Below the pieces are notes generated by a model. It worked only from the letters and a program-made list of their open reading frames with translations. It was not told the DNA's origin and searched no databases. A stretch of 28,284 nucleotides of DNA from an uncultured Alphaproteobacteria bacterium (GTDB lineage: Bacteria > Pseudomonadota > Alphaproteobacteria > RF32 > CAG-239), in the NCBI GenBank assembly GCA_934255405.1, contig CAKQNT010000016.1, positions 1-28,284 of the forward strand, given 5' to 3'. Made by a program: the position numbers and the translations under genes. Positions 8,797 through 16,496 of the stretch are shown here, in pieces (position 1 is the stretch's first letter; each line of letters begins with the position of its first letter).

Positions 8797-9711
8797 ATGT
8801 TTGCCGATTTTGACAATGACCGAAACGATGATTTTTTGAATGATTTCCGCCAAAAATTAAACACCGAACCGCTGGAAAGTTTTGAAGAACGCAAAAATGA
8901 GATTAACCGTTCCAAAAATATTTTTATCAGCACCGTGTCGGGCATCGCTTTAGCCTCAATAGTTGGCTGGTTTGTGCTGGCTCCGCGCTACAATGAAGAA
9001 AGCACGGCAGAGATTCCGGTAGTACGCCGTCCGCAAACCGCGGTCAAAGTTCAGCCCGCAGAACCCGGTGGATTAGAGATACTCAATCAGGATAAATCTG
9101 TATATGATATTATTGAGAAAAAAGAAACTGCCGCTCCGGTAGTAGAGAATCTCTTACCGCCGCCGGAAGAACCTCAATTACCGACAGTTGTTGCCGCCGA
9201 AGAACCCAGTGCGGCTGAACAATCCGCTCAAAAAATTATTGAAAATACTGAAACCAAGGTTATTGCCAAGGTTCCTGAGCCGCAAGCAGCTCCGGTTGAA
9301 GCAGAAAAGAAAGCCGATATAACCATCAAAGAAGCCGCGTCCGCAGTACCGGCTCCGGTTGCCTCTGCTCCGGCTCCTGAAAAAGCCGCTCCGGCTCCGG
9401 TCAAAATTGAAGAACCGGTTATCAAAGCCGAAGTCAAGACAGAAGTCAAAACCGTAGCTGTCAGCGGGCCATGGCAAATTCAGCTCATCTCTTCCCCCAA
9501 TCGCAAATCGGTAGACACAGCTTGGGACGGATTAATCAAAAAATATCCGATGCTCAAAGATCAACCGCGCGAAATTGAAACCGCTGATTTGGGCGCCAAA
9601 GGCACATTCTACCGCCTCAAAGCCGGCGGTTTTGCCGAACGCGGCGGTGCGGACAAACTCTGCAATGATATCAAGGCACTCGGGGGCTCTTGCATTGTAA
9701 AGAAGAAATAA
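8797..9711 (+). CDS. SPOR-domain inner-membrane protein
   Basis: This is a bitopic protein of 304 residues. It has an acidic cytoplasmic N-terminus (1-40), one transmembrane helix at about 41-62, and a long Pro/Ala/Glu/Lys-rich periplasmic linker (about 66-220). A C-terminal SPOR domain runs from WQIQLISSPN (226) to GGSCIVKKK (304). SPOR domains bind glycan strands stripped of stem peptides at the septum, so a role in division or septal peptidoglycan is expected. This layout is like FtsN and the SPOR proteins found beside nagZ in alphaproteobacteria. AAAGGAG lies at a good distance from the ATG. The M50 protease gene starts one base after its stop, pointing to co-translation. The linker is low complexity and probably extended. 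Confidence 0.87.
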   Translation: MFADFDNDRNDDFLNDFRQKLNTEPLESFEERKNEINRSKNIFISTVSGIALASIVGWFVLAPRYNEESTAEIPVVRRPQTAVKVQPAEPGGLEILNQDKSVYDIIEKKETAAPVVENLLPPPEEPQLPTVVAAEEPSAAEQSAQKIIENTETKVIAKVPEPQAAPVEAEKKADITIKEAASAVPAPVASAPAPEKAAPAPVKIEEPVIKAEVKTEVKTVAVSGPWQIQLISSPNRKSVDTAWDGLIKKYPMLKDQPREIETADLGAKGTFYRLKAGGFAERGGADKLCNDIKALGGSCIVKKK

Positions 9712-9712
9712 T

Positions 9713-10366
9713 ATGCTTATCAGTATCATCGTCAACTATATTCCGATTATTCTTGCCATTGTCCTGCATGAAGTGGCTCACGGATATGCGGCATATTGGT
9801 GCGGCGATGATACCGCCAAACAATACCAACGCCTTTCTCTTAATCCGCTGCGCCATGTAGACCTGTTTGGCACCCTCATTTTACCCACCTTGCTGTTGCT
9901 CTCCAAAACCGGTTTTATCTTCGGATGGGCCAAACCGGTGCCGGTTAATTTCAGCAAGTTACGCAATCCGCAAGTTGATACTTTTATTGTCGCTTCTGCC
10001 GGTATTGTTATGAACCTGCTTTTAGCCTTCGTGTCCGCACTCTTAATCAAGGTTGTTCCCGATAGCAAATCTCTTATCTGCGGAATCATCACCTTGTTTC
10101 TTCTAAACTTCACAATTTTTAACATTGTTCTGGCTGTCTTCAATATTTTGCCGATTCCCCCGCTTGACGGATCAAAGATTTTGCTTGGCTGGTCAAACAA
10201 CCTCAAAATTCAAAAATTTTTAAATGCTTACCGCGAAGGCACGCTGTTTATCATTCTGATAGCGTTTATTATTCCGCTACTCGCTCGTTATTTCGGCTAT
10301 GACTTCAACCCGTTTGGCTCGTATATGATAAAAGCCTCACGCTGGGTTATCAGCGCCTTTATTTAG
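9713..10366 (+). CDS. Site-2-protease-family (M50) membrane metalloprotease
   Basis: This is an intramembrane zinc protease of the short, PDZ-less M50 group. The 217-residue protein is almost wholly hydrophobic with about five to six membrane segments. HEVAH (H19, E20, H23) supplies two zinc ligands and the catalytic Glu. NILPIPPLDG places the third ligand at D152. The pattern FGWAKPVPVNF at 70-80 is characteristic of this subgroup. It starts one base after the SPOR gene stop and has only a weak AAGAAG ribosome site, which suggests translational coupling. The nagZ gene follows nine bases later. The substrate is unknown; the neighbours suggest an envelope role, which is inference. Confidence 0.88.
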   Translation: MLISIIVNYIPIILAIVLHEVAHGYAAYWCGDDTAKQYQRLSLNPLRHVDLFGTLILPTLLLLSKTGFIFGWAKPVPVNFSKLRNPQVDTFIVASAGIVMNLLLAFVSALLIKVVPDSKSLICGIITLFLLNFTIFNIVLAVFNILPIPPLDGSKILLGWSNNLKIQKFLNAYREGTLFIILIAFIIPLLARYFGYDFNPFGSYMIKASRWVISAFI

Positions 10367-10375
10367 GAGAAACTG

Positions 10376-11443
10376 ATGCGCCCGTTGCTTCCTGCCATAC
10401 TGTCCTGCTCCGGCACTGCGTTAACCGATGAAGAGAAACTCTTTTTTGCCAACGTCAATCCTCTGGGGGTTAATTTATTTGGCCGCAACATCTCCTCTCC
10501 GCATCAACTGACAAATTTAATAAAAGAAATCAAAGAAACCATAGCTCGTGATGACGTTATAATTGCCGTCGACCAAGAAGGCGGACGCGTCCAAAGGCTC
10601 AAAGAACCTAACTACATTCCTTATGCTGCGGCGGCAACAATCGGTGCGCTTCCGCCGGCTCATGCTGCCCGCGCGGCAACTTTGCACGCCGAACTAATCG
10701 CTCACGATCTTCAAACACTGGGAATCAATCTAAACTATGCTCCGGTGCTTGATTTAGCATATCCGCAAACCACAAACGCCCTCAAGAGCCGTTGTTTTTC
10801 CGACAACGCAAACTTAGTCGCTGCGCTAGGCCGTTGCGAGGTTGATAAATATCTGCAAAATGGTATTATTCCCTGCATCAAACACCTTCCCGGACACGGA
10901 CGCGCTCAAACCGATCCTCATCTGGGACTGCCGCGCATAGACGCAACATTAGAAGAGCTTGCAAACGATTTCTATCCTTTCCAGCAACTCAATGACTGCC
11001 CTTTGGCTATGACTGCCCATATAGTAATTTCTACCATAGATAATTCCGCACCGGTAACCCAAAGCGCCCAAGCCATTCAAACACTGATACGGCAGATTAT
11101 CGGCTTTGACGGATTATTGATTTCTGACGCTATTGATATGCACGCTCTGCAAGGCACTGCCGGAGAAAAAGCCGCCAAAGCGCTCAATTCCGGATGTGAT
11201 GTCATATGTTATGCCCTTGGCAATATGGCAGAAATGCAAGACATTGCTACAAATCTGTCCCCAATGTCGGATAAATCGTTAGAAAGATTTGCAAATGCCG
11301 CAAAAATCATTCATAATACACCTCAGGAACAGCCATGGCAGGAGCTGAAAACCGCATATAAGGAACTTATCGGCACCATTGCGCCCTATCAGGAAACTTA
11401 TGATGCGACTGAGGTTCTAAACCGCCTGCTGCAAACAAAATAA
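10376..11443 (+). CDS. nagZ: Beta-N-acetylhexosaminidase NagZ (GH3)
   Basis: NagZ is a cytoplasmic glycosidase that removes N-acetylglucosamine from anhydro-muropeptides during peptidoglycan recycling. The 355 residues form a single GH3 TIM barrel. VDQEGGRVQRL at 65-75 is the substrate-binding signature. KHLPGHGRAQTDPH at 169-182 carries the catalytic D180/H182 dyad. The nucleophile is predicted as D251 in ISDAIDM, where proteobacterial enzymes usually read SDDLSM. AGGAG precedes the ATG at good spacing. The SPOR and M50 genes are immediately upstream and a small membrane protein gene lies 11 bases downstream, so it sits inside one operon. The nagA-nagB pair at 25079-27039 would use the released sugar after phosphorylation. 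Confidence 0.93.
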   Translation: MRPLLPAILSCSGTALTDEEKLFFANVNPLGVNLFGRNISSPHQLTNLIKEIKETIARDDVIIAVDQEGGRVQRLKEPNYIPYAAAATIGALPPAHAARAATLHAELIAHDLQTLGINLNYAPVLDLAYPQTTNALKSRCFSDNANLVAALGRCEVDKYLQNGIIPCIKHLPGHGRAQTDPHLGLPRIDATLEELANDFYPFQQLNDCPLAMTAHIVISTIDNSAPVTQSAQAIQTLIRQIIGFDGLLISDAIDMHALQGTAGEKAAKALNSGCDVICYALGNMAEMQDIATNLSPMSDKSLERFANAAKIIHNTPQEQPWQELKTAYKELIGTIAPYQETYDATEVLNRLLQTK

Positions 11444-11454
11444 AGGAGACAAAT

Positions 11455-11631
11455 ATGCTTACTTGGATTCTGATTGCAATTATCGTCGCCGCTCTTTTTG
11501 GTCTGATAAACTTTGACCAAATCCGCGAGAAACTAATTGCCGCTTGGAAAAAATATTGGCCCGAAGCTCAAAAATATCTTGATCAGGCCAAAACCAAGAT
11601 TGAAGAAAACAAAAACAAAGAAGATAAATAA
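11455..11631 (+). CDS. Small single-pass membrane protein with TatA-like topology (58 aa)
   Basis: AAAGGAG lies just after the nagZ stop and six bases before this ATG, and a strong terminator follows the stop, so the frame is very likely expressed as the last gene of the operon. Residues 2-19 form a membrane helix that includes the pair F15-G16. An amphipathic helix (about 21-48) and a charged Lys/Glu tail follow. This is the layout of TatA/TatE, and in many alphaproteobacteria nagZ is followed by scpA, scpB and tatA. The usual TatA hinge proline and Lys-x-Pro signature are missing, so a different small membrane protein is equally possible. Confidence 0.7.
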   Translation: MLTWILIAIIVAALFGLINFDQIREKLIAAWKKYWPEAQKYLDQAKTKIEENKNKEDK

Positions 11632-11639
11632 TTCTCAAA

Positions 11640-11661
11640 CGCCGCTCTTGCGGCGTTTTTT
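11640..11661 (+). terminator. Rho-independent terminator of the dgt/SPOR/nagZ block
   Basis: The perfect stem CGCCGC / GCGGCG with loop TCTT (11640-11655) is followed directly by six T. Confidence 0.93.
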
Positions 11662-11693
11662 ATTGAAAAACAGTAGCATTTTTAGAATTTTGA

Positions 11694-11702
11694 TGCTATA
11701 AT
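11694..11702 (+). promoter_or_regulatory. Candidate extended -10 promoter
   Basis: TGCTATAAT is a perfect -10 hexamer with the extended TGn motif. The -35 region is weak. It lies about 50 bases upstream of the ATG at 11753. Confidence 0.5.
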
Positions 11703-11752
11703 ACATTATAGGTTTGAAGAATTGAAACCGAATTTGTTGTTGGAGAATCAAA

Positions 11753-12175
11753 ATGAGTATCAGCGCCACCAGAAAAGTGGGCAGCTCAACATCGTCTCCT
11801 CGAGCCGACAGAGCTTATGCCCCAACTCAGCAATCTAAGTTTGTGGAAAATATAGATACCAGAAACAATGTTCTGGTACGCGATGATTCTGATAGCAGAG
11901 AGCACTCCGGACAATCCAAGCAACAAAAAGAGCAGCCGGAAGAGCAAAACTTCTCCCCCTCTGTACCCTATGTCAAAAACAGTATAGAAGCTCTGGCTGT
12001 CAGCGGCGTGTTTGACAACACCGACACTCCGAAAGAAAACGGGCAAAAAATCAGTGTTTATGACAACAATCAATCAATCATTCGCGATGAGGAAGCTGAA
12101 CGCACCGGCCGCAATTACCTCAAACATTTTTACGAAAAAAACGAACATCTCATAGACGTTGATGAACTGATATAA
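11753..12175 (+). CDS. Hypothetical hydrophilic protein (140 aa)
   Basis: Not recognised. The product is polar, without a signal peptide, membrane helix or cysteine. The first 65 residues are rich in Ser, Arg, Gln, Asp and Glu and are probably disordered. A more regular part begins near VKNSIEALAVSGVFDN (68-83), and the C-terminus (RTGRNYLKHFYEKNEHLIDV) could form helices. It is supported as a gene by GGAGA about seven bases before the ATG, a TGCTATAAT promoter element upstream and an uninterrupted frame in an otherwise empty interval. It stands alone and converges on the small membrane protein gene at 12206. No hairpin terminator is visible after its stop. Confidence 0.65.
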   Translation: MSISATRKVGSSTSSPRADRAYAPTQQSKFVENIDTRNNVLVRDDSDSREHSGQSKQQKEQPEEQNFSPSVPYVKNSIEALAVSGVFDNTDTPKENGQKISVYDNNQSIIRDEEAERTGRNYLKHFYEKNEHLIDVDELI

Positions 12176-12205
12176 GTATTATACTTTAGCCCCAAATTGT
12201 TGAGC

Positions 12206-12403
12206 TTAATTTTTATTTTTCATTGCGTCTTCAACTGCGTTTGCGCCATCGGTAGCCAGCTGTTTGCTGCCGTCTCCGACTTGCTCCATCACCGAACCGA
12301 CAGTAGTCTGTTTGGTAATGTCGCCGTCATATATGCCTCGCCCCACCAAATAAATTACCGCCAGCAAAATGAGATAAAACAAATATTTTAAGAATGTACC
12401 CAT
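12206..12403 (-). CDS. Hypothetical small membrane protein (65 aa)
   Basis: Not recognised. One hydrophobic helix spans about residues 5-21 (LKYLFYLILLAVIYLVG), followed by a polar stretch with TVGSVMEQVGDGSKQLATDG (33-52) and an alpha-helical, acidic-to-basic end. AAGGAG lies eight bases before the ATG, which supports translation. No signal-peptide cleavage site is evident, so an inner-membrane anchor with a soluble tail is likely. It is a single gene, convergent with the gene at 11753 and downstream of the TPR gene terminator. Confidence 0.62.
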   Translation of the reverse strand: MGTFLKYLFYLILLAVIYLVGRGIYDGDITKQTTVGSVMEQVGDGSKQLATDGANAVEDAMKNKN

Positions 12404-12478
12404 TTTATAACTCCTTAAACAAACATTTCACCTCTTCAATAAATAATATCACTCCGATGTTTTTCAATCATTGCCCAC

Positions 12479-12508
12479 AAAAAAAGCCCTTGGAATATCC
12501 AAGGGCTT
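12479..12508 (-). terminator. Terminator of the TPR gene
   Basis: The arms AAGCCCTTGGA and TCCAAGGGCTT pair perfectly around an ATA loop. Read on the minus strand the stem runs into seven T (12479-12485), so it acts on the gene ending at 12527. Confidence 0.9.
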
Positions 12509-12526
12509 CTAACCTTAAACCAACCG

Positions 12527-13483
12527 CTATTCTGCCGGTTTGGGAGCCGTTGCGTCAGCTGGCACCAAACTCTGCAAAGTACCAACCGCTTTTTTGCGTT
12601 TAAGCTTATTAACAAACTTCATTGAGCGCTGAGCATCCCACTTCTTTTTGCCCTCCTCACGCTGAAAAATCTGCTGATAAACTTCTATTGCCTGATCAAA
12701 CTCAGACAACTTGGTCAAACAACTGGCCAACCCGTCATAAAGTTTATGATGATAACGATTACCGATAATCATCTGCGCTTTTTTATAACACTTAAGCGCG
12801 TCATTAAATTTCATCATCTTTTGATAAACAAATCCAATACTAATCCAAGCCTGAATCTCTCTGCTGTCAATATTCAAAATCTTGGTAAAACATTTGATTG
12901 CCGAATTATTATCGCCCATCAACTGATAAGTAACACCGACTCCGTTCCAAGCCTTAATATTGTTCTTATCTGCCGACAACACCTTCTTGAAAAAAGAAAT
13001 AGCACGATCATATTGCTTGAGCTTCTGCAATGTTACGGCAACACTCAGCAGGGTTTGTGCGTGCTTATTGTCAATCTTCATCGCCTCTTCCAGCACATCC
13101 AAAGCTTCTTTATAAGAAAACATATGTTGCAAAGCAATCGCCTTGCCGTTCAGCGCCTCCAGCGAAGTTTTATCCAGCGCCACAGCCTCATTAAAGCACT
13201 GGATTGCATCTTTATACAATCCGCGCATACTTAGAGTAACACCCTTGTTATTAAGCACCTCTACCGAATTAGGATTAATCTGCAAAGCTTTGTCAAAGCA
13301 TTCCACCGCTTCTGTGTAGCGGCTCAACTTCTGAAAAGCAAAACCTTTAGAGTTAAGGGACTTCCAAGAATCCGGCTGTTCTTTGATTGCTTCATCAAAT
13401 TGTTCAACTGCTTCTTTATACATTCCCTGATCGAGCAATTCTTGCCCTCTTTTATAAGCTGCATTATCGTTTGATTTGACCAT
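12527..13483 (-). CDS. TPR-repeat protein (cytoplasmic)
   Basis: The 318-residue protein is built almost wholly of tetratricopeptide repeats, about seven to eight 34-residue units between residues 4 and 280. Examples are YKRGQELLDQGMYKEAVEQF at 10-29 and the units starting near WKSLNSKGFAF, VEVLNNKGVT and IKAWNGVGVTY. A basic and then Ala/Pro-rich tail (about 283-318) follows. It has no signal peptide or membrane helix, so it is a cytosolic scaffold. It lies 80 bases downstream of the DUF58 gene on the same strand. A TTGACA element in that gap suggests a separate transcript, with possible read-through from the MoxR operon. Binding partners cannot be read from sequence. Confidence 0.85.
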   Translation of the reverse strand: MVKSNDNAAYKRGQELLDQGMYKEAVEQFDEAIKEQPDSWKSLNSKGFAFQKLSRYTEAVECFDKALQINPNSVEVLNNKGVTLSMRGLYKDAIQCFNEAVALDKTSLEALNGKAIALQHMFSYKEALDVLEEAMKIDNKHAQTLLSVAVTLQKLKQYDRAISFFKKVLSADKNNIKAWNGVGVTYQLMGDNNSAIKCFTKILNIDSREIQAWISIGFVYQKMMKFNDALKCYKKAQMIIGNRYHHKLYDGLASCLTKLSEFDQAIEVYQQIFQREEGKKKWDAQRSMKFVNKLKRKKAVGTLQSLVPADATAPKPAE

Positions 13484-13529
13484 ATTCTTTCTCTTTTCAA
13501 TGATAAATTACAAAATAATTACAGAAATA

Positions 13530-13558
13530 AACCTATCACAACATCTGTTTTTTGTCAA
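13530..13558 (-). promoter_or_regulatory. Candidate promoter of the downstream TPR gene
   Basis: On the minus strand a perfect TTGACA (13553-13558) is followed by a 17-base spacer and TAGGTT (13530-13535). The -10 match is weak, three of six positions. Confidence 0.45.
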
Positions 13559-13563
13559 GATTC

Positions 13564-14496
13564 CTATATTATTTTAAGCTTATCCGCAAAACTCCAATCC
13601 GTGCGAAACTCTATTAATTTTCCGCCAAAGCGCCGACAAAAATCTCGCAACCTGTCTTTTTTGGCGGCAAAATAACTCTGATAAGCGTTTTTAAAACTTC
13701 GATTTGAACTATCAAACACTAGTCTTTTTCCGGCATATTCAGCCATATATTCACCGGATTGGGGCGCTTTTTCTTCCAATATATCAAAAACGCTCACCAA
13801 AAACAGCCGAATCTTTTTAGCCAAACCGGCCAATTGCCGTTGCTCCTGTCCGCCTGCGGCATCAAATCCGCTGACAATAAATGCGGTTGCCTTGTTTTTG
13901 GCGTTCTGCTCCAGCATTTTTAATGACTTAAGCTGTGCGCTGTCTTCAAAATGCGGATTTTTCAAAATCTCTTCGCTGACTAAAGATATTTTTTTCAATA
14001 TCGCCAACAACTGCGAACGATTGTTTTGCGGCTTAAACAGCCAAGAATTTCTGCCATCAAAAATCACCGCGCCGAATCTATCTTTATTCTCCAACGCCAG
14101 CCAACCGAGCAGAGCCGCAATTTTTGCGGCGGTTACTGATTTTAGTTCTTTCTTACTGCCAAACAGCATTGGAGCAGACAAATCCAACCAAACCCATATT
14201 TCATGATCTTTTTCTTCATTAAAGATTTTAGTATACGGGCTGTCTTTACGTGCCGTAACTCGCCAATCTATATCTCTGACATCATCTCCAAAGTTATAGC
14301 TGCGAATTTCTTCCAGCTCCATTCCTCGTCCCTTAAAAGCCGACCTTATATCTCCGGAACCATACGAATACTTACGATTCAACCCCTGCACATAGGCGGC
14401 ATAGCGTCGCACCGCCATCAGCTCCTCCACTGATGCCGAAAGCCCATTGCCTTCTTGCTTTTTTGTTTTTGTGCCAAACCACCTGCGTATATTCAT
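13564..14496 (-). CDS. DUF58-family protein, MoxR partner
   Basis: This is a DUF58 protein, a family usually encoded beside MoxR ATPases. The diagnostic segment FKGRGMELEEIRSYNFGDDV (54-73) is followed by RDIDWRVTARKDSPYTKIF (74-92). A von Willebrand A-like fold starts near 98 with the MIDAS-like motif D105-L-S107-A-P109. The usual DxSxS has Ser at the fifth position, so the metal site here is incomplete. There is no membrane helix, whereas many DUF58 proteins carry two N-terminal ones; this is the soluble 310-residue form. Twelve bases separate it from the moxR stop, and AAGGGG precedes the ATG. The family is thought to act with MoxR in folding or metal loading of target proteins; the target here is unknown. 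Confidence 0.9.
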   Translation of the reverse strand: MNIRRWFGTKTKKQEGNGLSASVEELMAVRRYAAYVQGLNRKYSYGSGDIRSAFKGRGMELEEIRSYNFGDDVRDIDWRVTARKDSPYTKIFNEEKDHEIWVWLDLSAPMLFGSKKELKSVTAAKIAALLGWLALENKDRFGAVIFDGRNSWLFKPQNNRSQLLAILKKISLVSEEILKNPHFEDSAQLKSLKMLEQNAKNKATAFIVSGFDAAGGQEQRQLAGLAKKIRLFLVSVFDILEEKAPQSGEYMAEYAGKRLVFDSSNRSFKNAYQSYFAAKKDRLRDFCRRFGGKLIEFRTDWSFADKLKII

Positions 14497-14508
14497 TGAT
14501 TAAGCCCC

Positions 14509-15471
14509 TTACGGCAACGGAACCAGTTTTAGCAAATTGCTTATAACCGCATCTGCCGTTATTCCTTCAGCCTGCGCCTCAAACGATAGAATAATACGAT
14601 GCCGCAAAATATCAAACACCACTGCCTGAATATCTTCCGGCGACACAAAATCTTTTCCTCTGAGCCAAGCATGAATTTTGGCGCATCTGTCCAATGCCAA
14701 CGTTGCGCGCGGACTAGCTCCAAACATCACATATCCTGACATTCCGGCATCATATTTCTCAGGATGTCTGGTAGCCATAATCAGTTGCACCAAATATTCC
14801 TCCACCGCCTCGCTCATGTGAACTTGCAAGGCCTCTTTGCGAGCGGCCAAAATATCGCTTATTTCCAGAGCAACCGGAGCTGATTGAGGAGTTGCGGCAA
14901 TCTCATCTCTTACCAGACGCAAAATCTTTTTTTCTGTCGCCGCATTGGGCTGATCTATTTTGATATACATCAAAAATCGATCCAATTGCGCTTCCGGCAG
15001 ATTATATGTTCCCTCATGTTCAATCGGATTTTGCGTAGCCATCACCATAAACAGCTCCGGCAATTGATAGCGTTTTCCGCCAACACTCACCTGCCGTTCT
15101 GCCATGGCCTCCAACAAAGCTGACTGAACCTTAGCCGGAGCGCGGTTGATTTCATCTGCCAACACCAAATTGGCAAAGACCGGTCCCTTACGAAACTCAA
15201 ATTCACCTTTAGAAGCGACATAAATCTCACTACCTGTAATATCCGAGGGCAACAAATCAGGCGTAAACTGAATCCGATTATACTGCGCCTTAATCGAAGA
15301 CGCCAAAGTTTTAATCGCCTTGGTTTTTGCCAACCCCGGAGCACCTTCCACCAATGCGTTTCCATCTGCCAACAGGGTAATAATCAACTTATTTACCAAA
15401 TCTTCTTGACCGATAATTCGGGCATCCATAAACTTTTTAAGTTCTATAATCTTATTGTGAACATCAGACAT
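14509..15471 (-). CDS. MoxR-family AAA+ ATPase
   Basis: MoxR proteins are AAA+ ATPases with chaperone-like roles. The 320 residues hold Walker A GAPGLAKT (43-50; Ala before Lys is typical of MoxR), Walker B LVLADE (102-107) followed by INRAPAKVQSALLEAMAERQ, sensor 1 in MATQNPIEHEGTYNLPEAQ and the arginine finger in LDRFLM. The C-terminal lid domain includes the conserved GASPRATLAL block. AGAGGA lies eight bases upstream of the ATG. The gene sits between a TPR gene 11 bases upstream and the DUF58 gene 12 bases downstream, so the three are translated from one message. No BatA/BatB-like or TM-vWA gene follows, unlike longer MoxR operons. Confidence 0.94.
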   Translation of the reverse strand: MSDVHNKIIELKKFMDARIIGQEDLVNKLIITLLADGNALVEGAPGLAKTKAIKTLASSIKAQYNRIQFTPDLLPSDITGSEIYVASKGEFEFRKGPVFANLVLADEINRAPAKVQSALLEAMAERQVSVGGKRYQLPELFMVMATQNPIEHEGTYNLPEAQLDRFLMYIKIDQPNAATEKKILRLVRDEIAATPQSAPVALEISDILAARKEALQVHMSEAVEEYLVQLIMATRHPEKYDAGMSGYVMFGASPRATLALDRCAKIHAWLRGKDFVSPEDIQAVVFDILRHRIILSFEAQAEGITADAVISNLLKLVPLP

Positions 15472-15482
15472 TTTTTATTCCT

Positions 15483-16421
15483 CTAGCCTAAAATGCGATT
15501 CAAAAAATTGTTATACTCTTCCAGCACCGAATTTTTCATGGTGTCATTGCCCAAAAAGTCAAACAATTCTATTGCTCGTTTATAGTGCGCCTTTGCACGC
15601 TCCCAATCTCCCTGTTCTTTATCAATAGCCTCAACTCTGGCCAGATAGAGCAATGATTCCGCCTCGGCATAGTGATGAGAAACCTTGCCATATAAATACA
15701 CCGACTTCATCAGTGCTTTGCGAGCATTGGCAATATCGCGGATAATATAGCGCAAACATCCGATTGCCGAAAGTGCCGATGCCTCTCCAAGCAAGTCACC
15801 GTTTTCCCGATACAAATCTCGGCAGCGCTCCAATACTTCGTGCGCCTCATCATACTCGCGTCTCTTCATCTGGATACGAGCAATTGCTCGCAAAGTAGAG
15901 GCCTCTTTCAGAGAGACTCCGTCTTTCCGATACATCTGTGCCGCCTTTTTATAGGCTTTAAGAGCGTCTTCTTCGCGTCCGTCCAACAGATAGATATAAC
16001 CTTCCTGATCAAACGCATCACCTTGCAAATCCCGATTATCAATTGCCGCCAACGCGTCATGAGCCTGTTTGATGTATTGCAGCGCCTTCAATGGCTGACC
16101 ACGTTCGGTTTCCAGCTTAGAGAGTTTGATTAATACCTCACCATAAGTATTTTGCGCCAATTCCAAATCGCGTGTCAGCTCAATTGCCGAGAGCAACGCT
16201 TTTTCCGCGCGCTCATAATTATTCAGACTTATCTCCAATTCACCCAAGCGAGATAACGCAAAGGCCTCGCCTTCGGCATCGTGTTTTTCATGATACAATG
16301 CTGCAGATTTTTCATAAGCTGCTCCGGCCTCGTCATAACTTCCGGCATGCCAGAAATCATCGCCTTCCTGAAATATTTTGGAGGCTTCAGTCACATATTT
16401 GCCATCAACTGTACGCGGCAT
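15483..16421 (-). CDS. TPR-repeat protein at the head of the MoxR operon
   Basis: The 312-residue protein consists mostly of longer, roughly 40-residue helical repeats with the spacing seen in TPR_12/MalT-like arrays. Typical stretches are WHAGSYDEAGAAYEKSAALY (24-43), ALSRLGELEISLNNYERAEK, DQEGYIYLLDGREEDALKAY and ASALSAIGCLRYIIRDIANA. It has no signal peptide or membrane segment. AAGGAG precedes the ATG at good spacing. It is the first gene of TPR-moxR-DUF58. The close spacing suggests the TPR protein works with the ATPase, for example as an adaptor; that is inference. It is divergent from uvrD across 75 bp. Confidence 0.87.
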   Translation of the reverse strand: MPRTVDGKYVTEASKIFQEGDDFWHAGSYDEAGAAYEKSAALYHEKHDAEGEAFALSRLGELEISLNNYERAEKALLSAIELTRDLELAQNTYGEVLIKLSKLETERGQPLKALQYIKQAHDALAAIDNRDLQGDAFDQEGYIYLLDGREEDALKAYKKAAQMYRKDGVSLKEASTLRAIARIQMKRREYDEAHEVLERCRDLYRENGDLLGEASALSAIGCLRYIIRDIANARKALMKSVYLYGKVSHHYAEAESLLYLARVEAIDKEQGDWERAKAHYKRAIELFDFLGNDTMKNSVLEEYNNFLNRILG

Positions 16422-16435
16422 AACTCATTCTCCTT

Positions 16436-16464
16436 TTGACAATAATTCTATTAATATATATATT
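16436..16464 (+). promoter_or_regulatory. Predicted promoter of uvrD
   Basis: A perfect TTGACA (16436-16441), a 17-base spacer and TATATT (16459-16464) lie in the divergent TPR/uvrD gap. The expected start leaves a leader of about 25 bases. Confidence 0.72.
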
Positions 16465-16496
16465 GCCTAAAGATTAAAAAAACAAGAAGATTAGCT

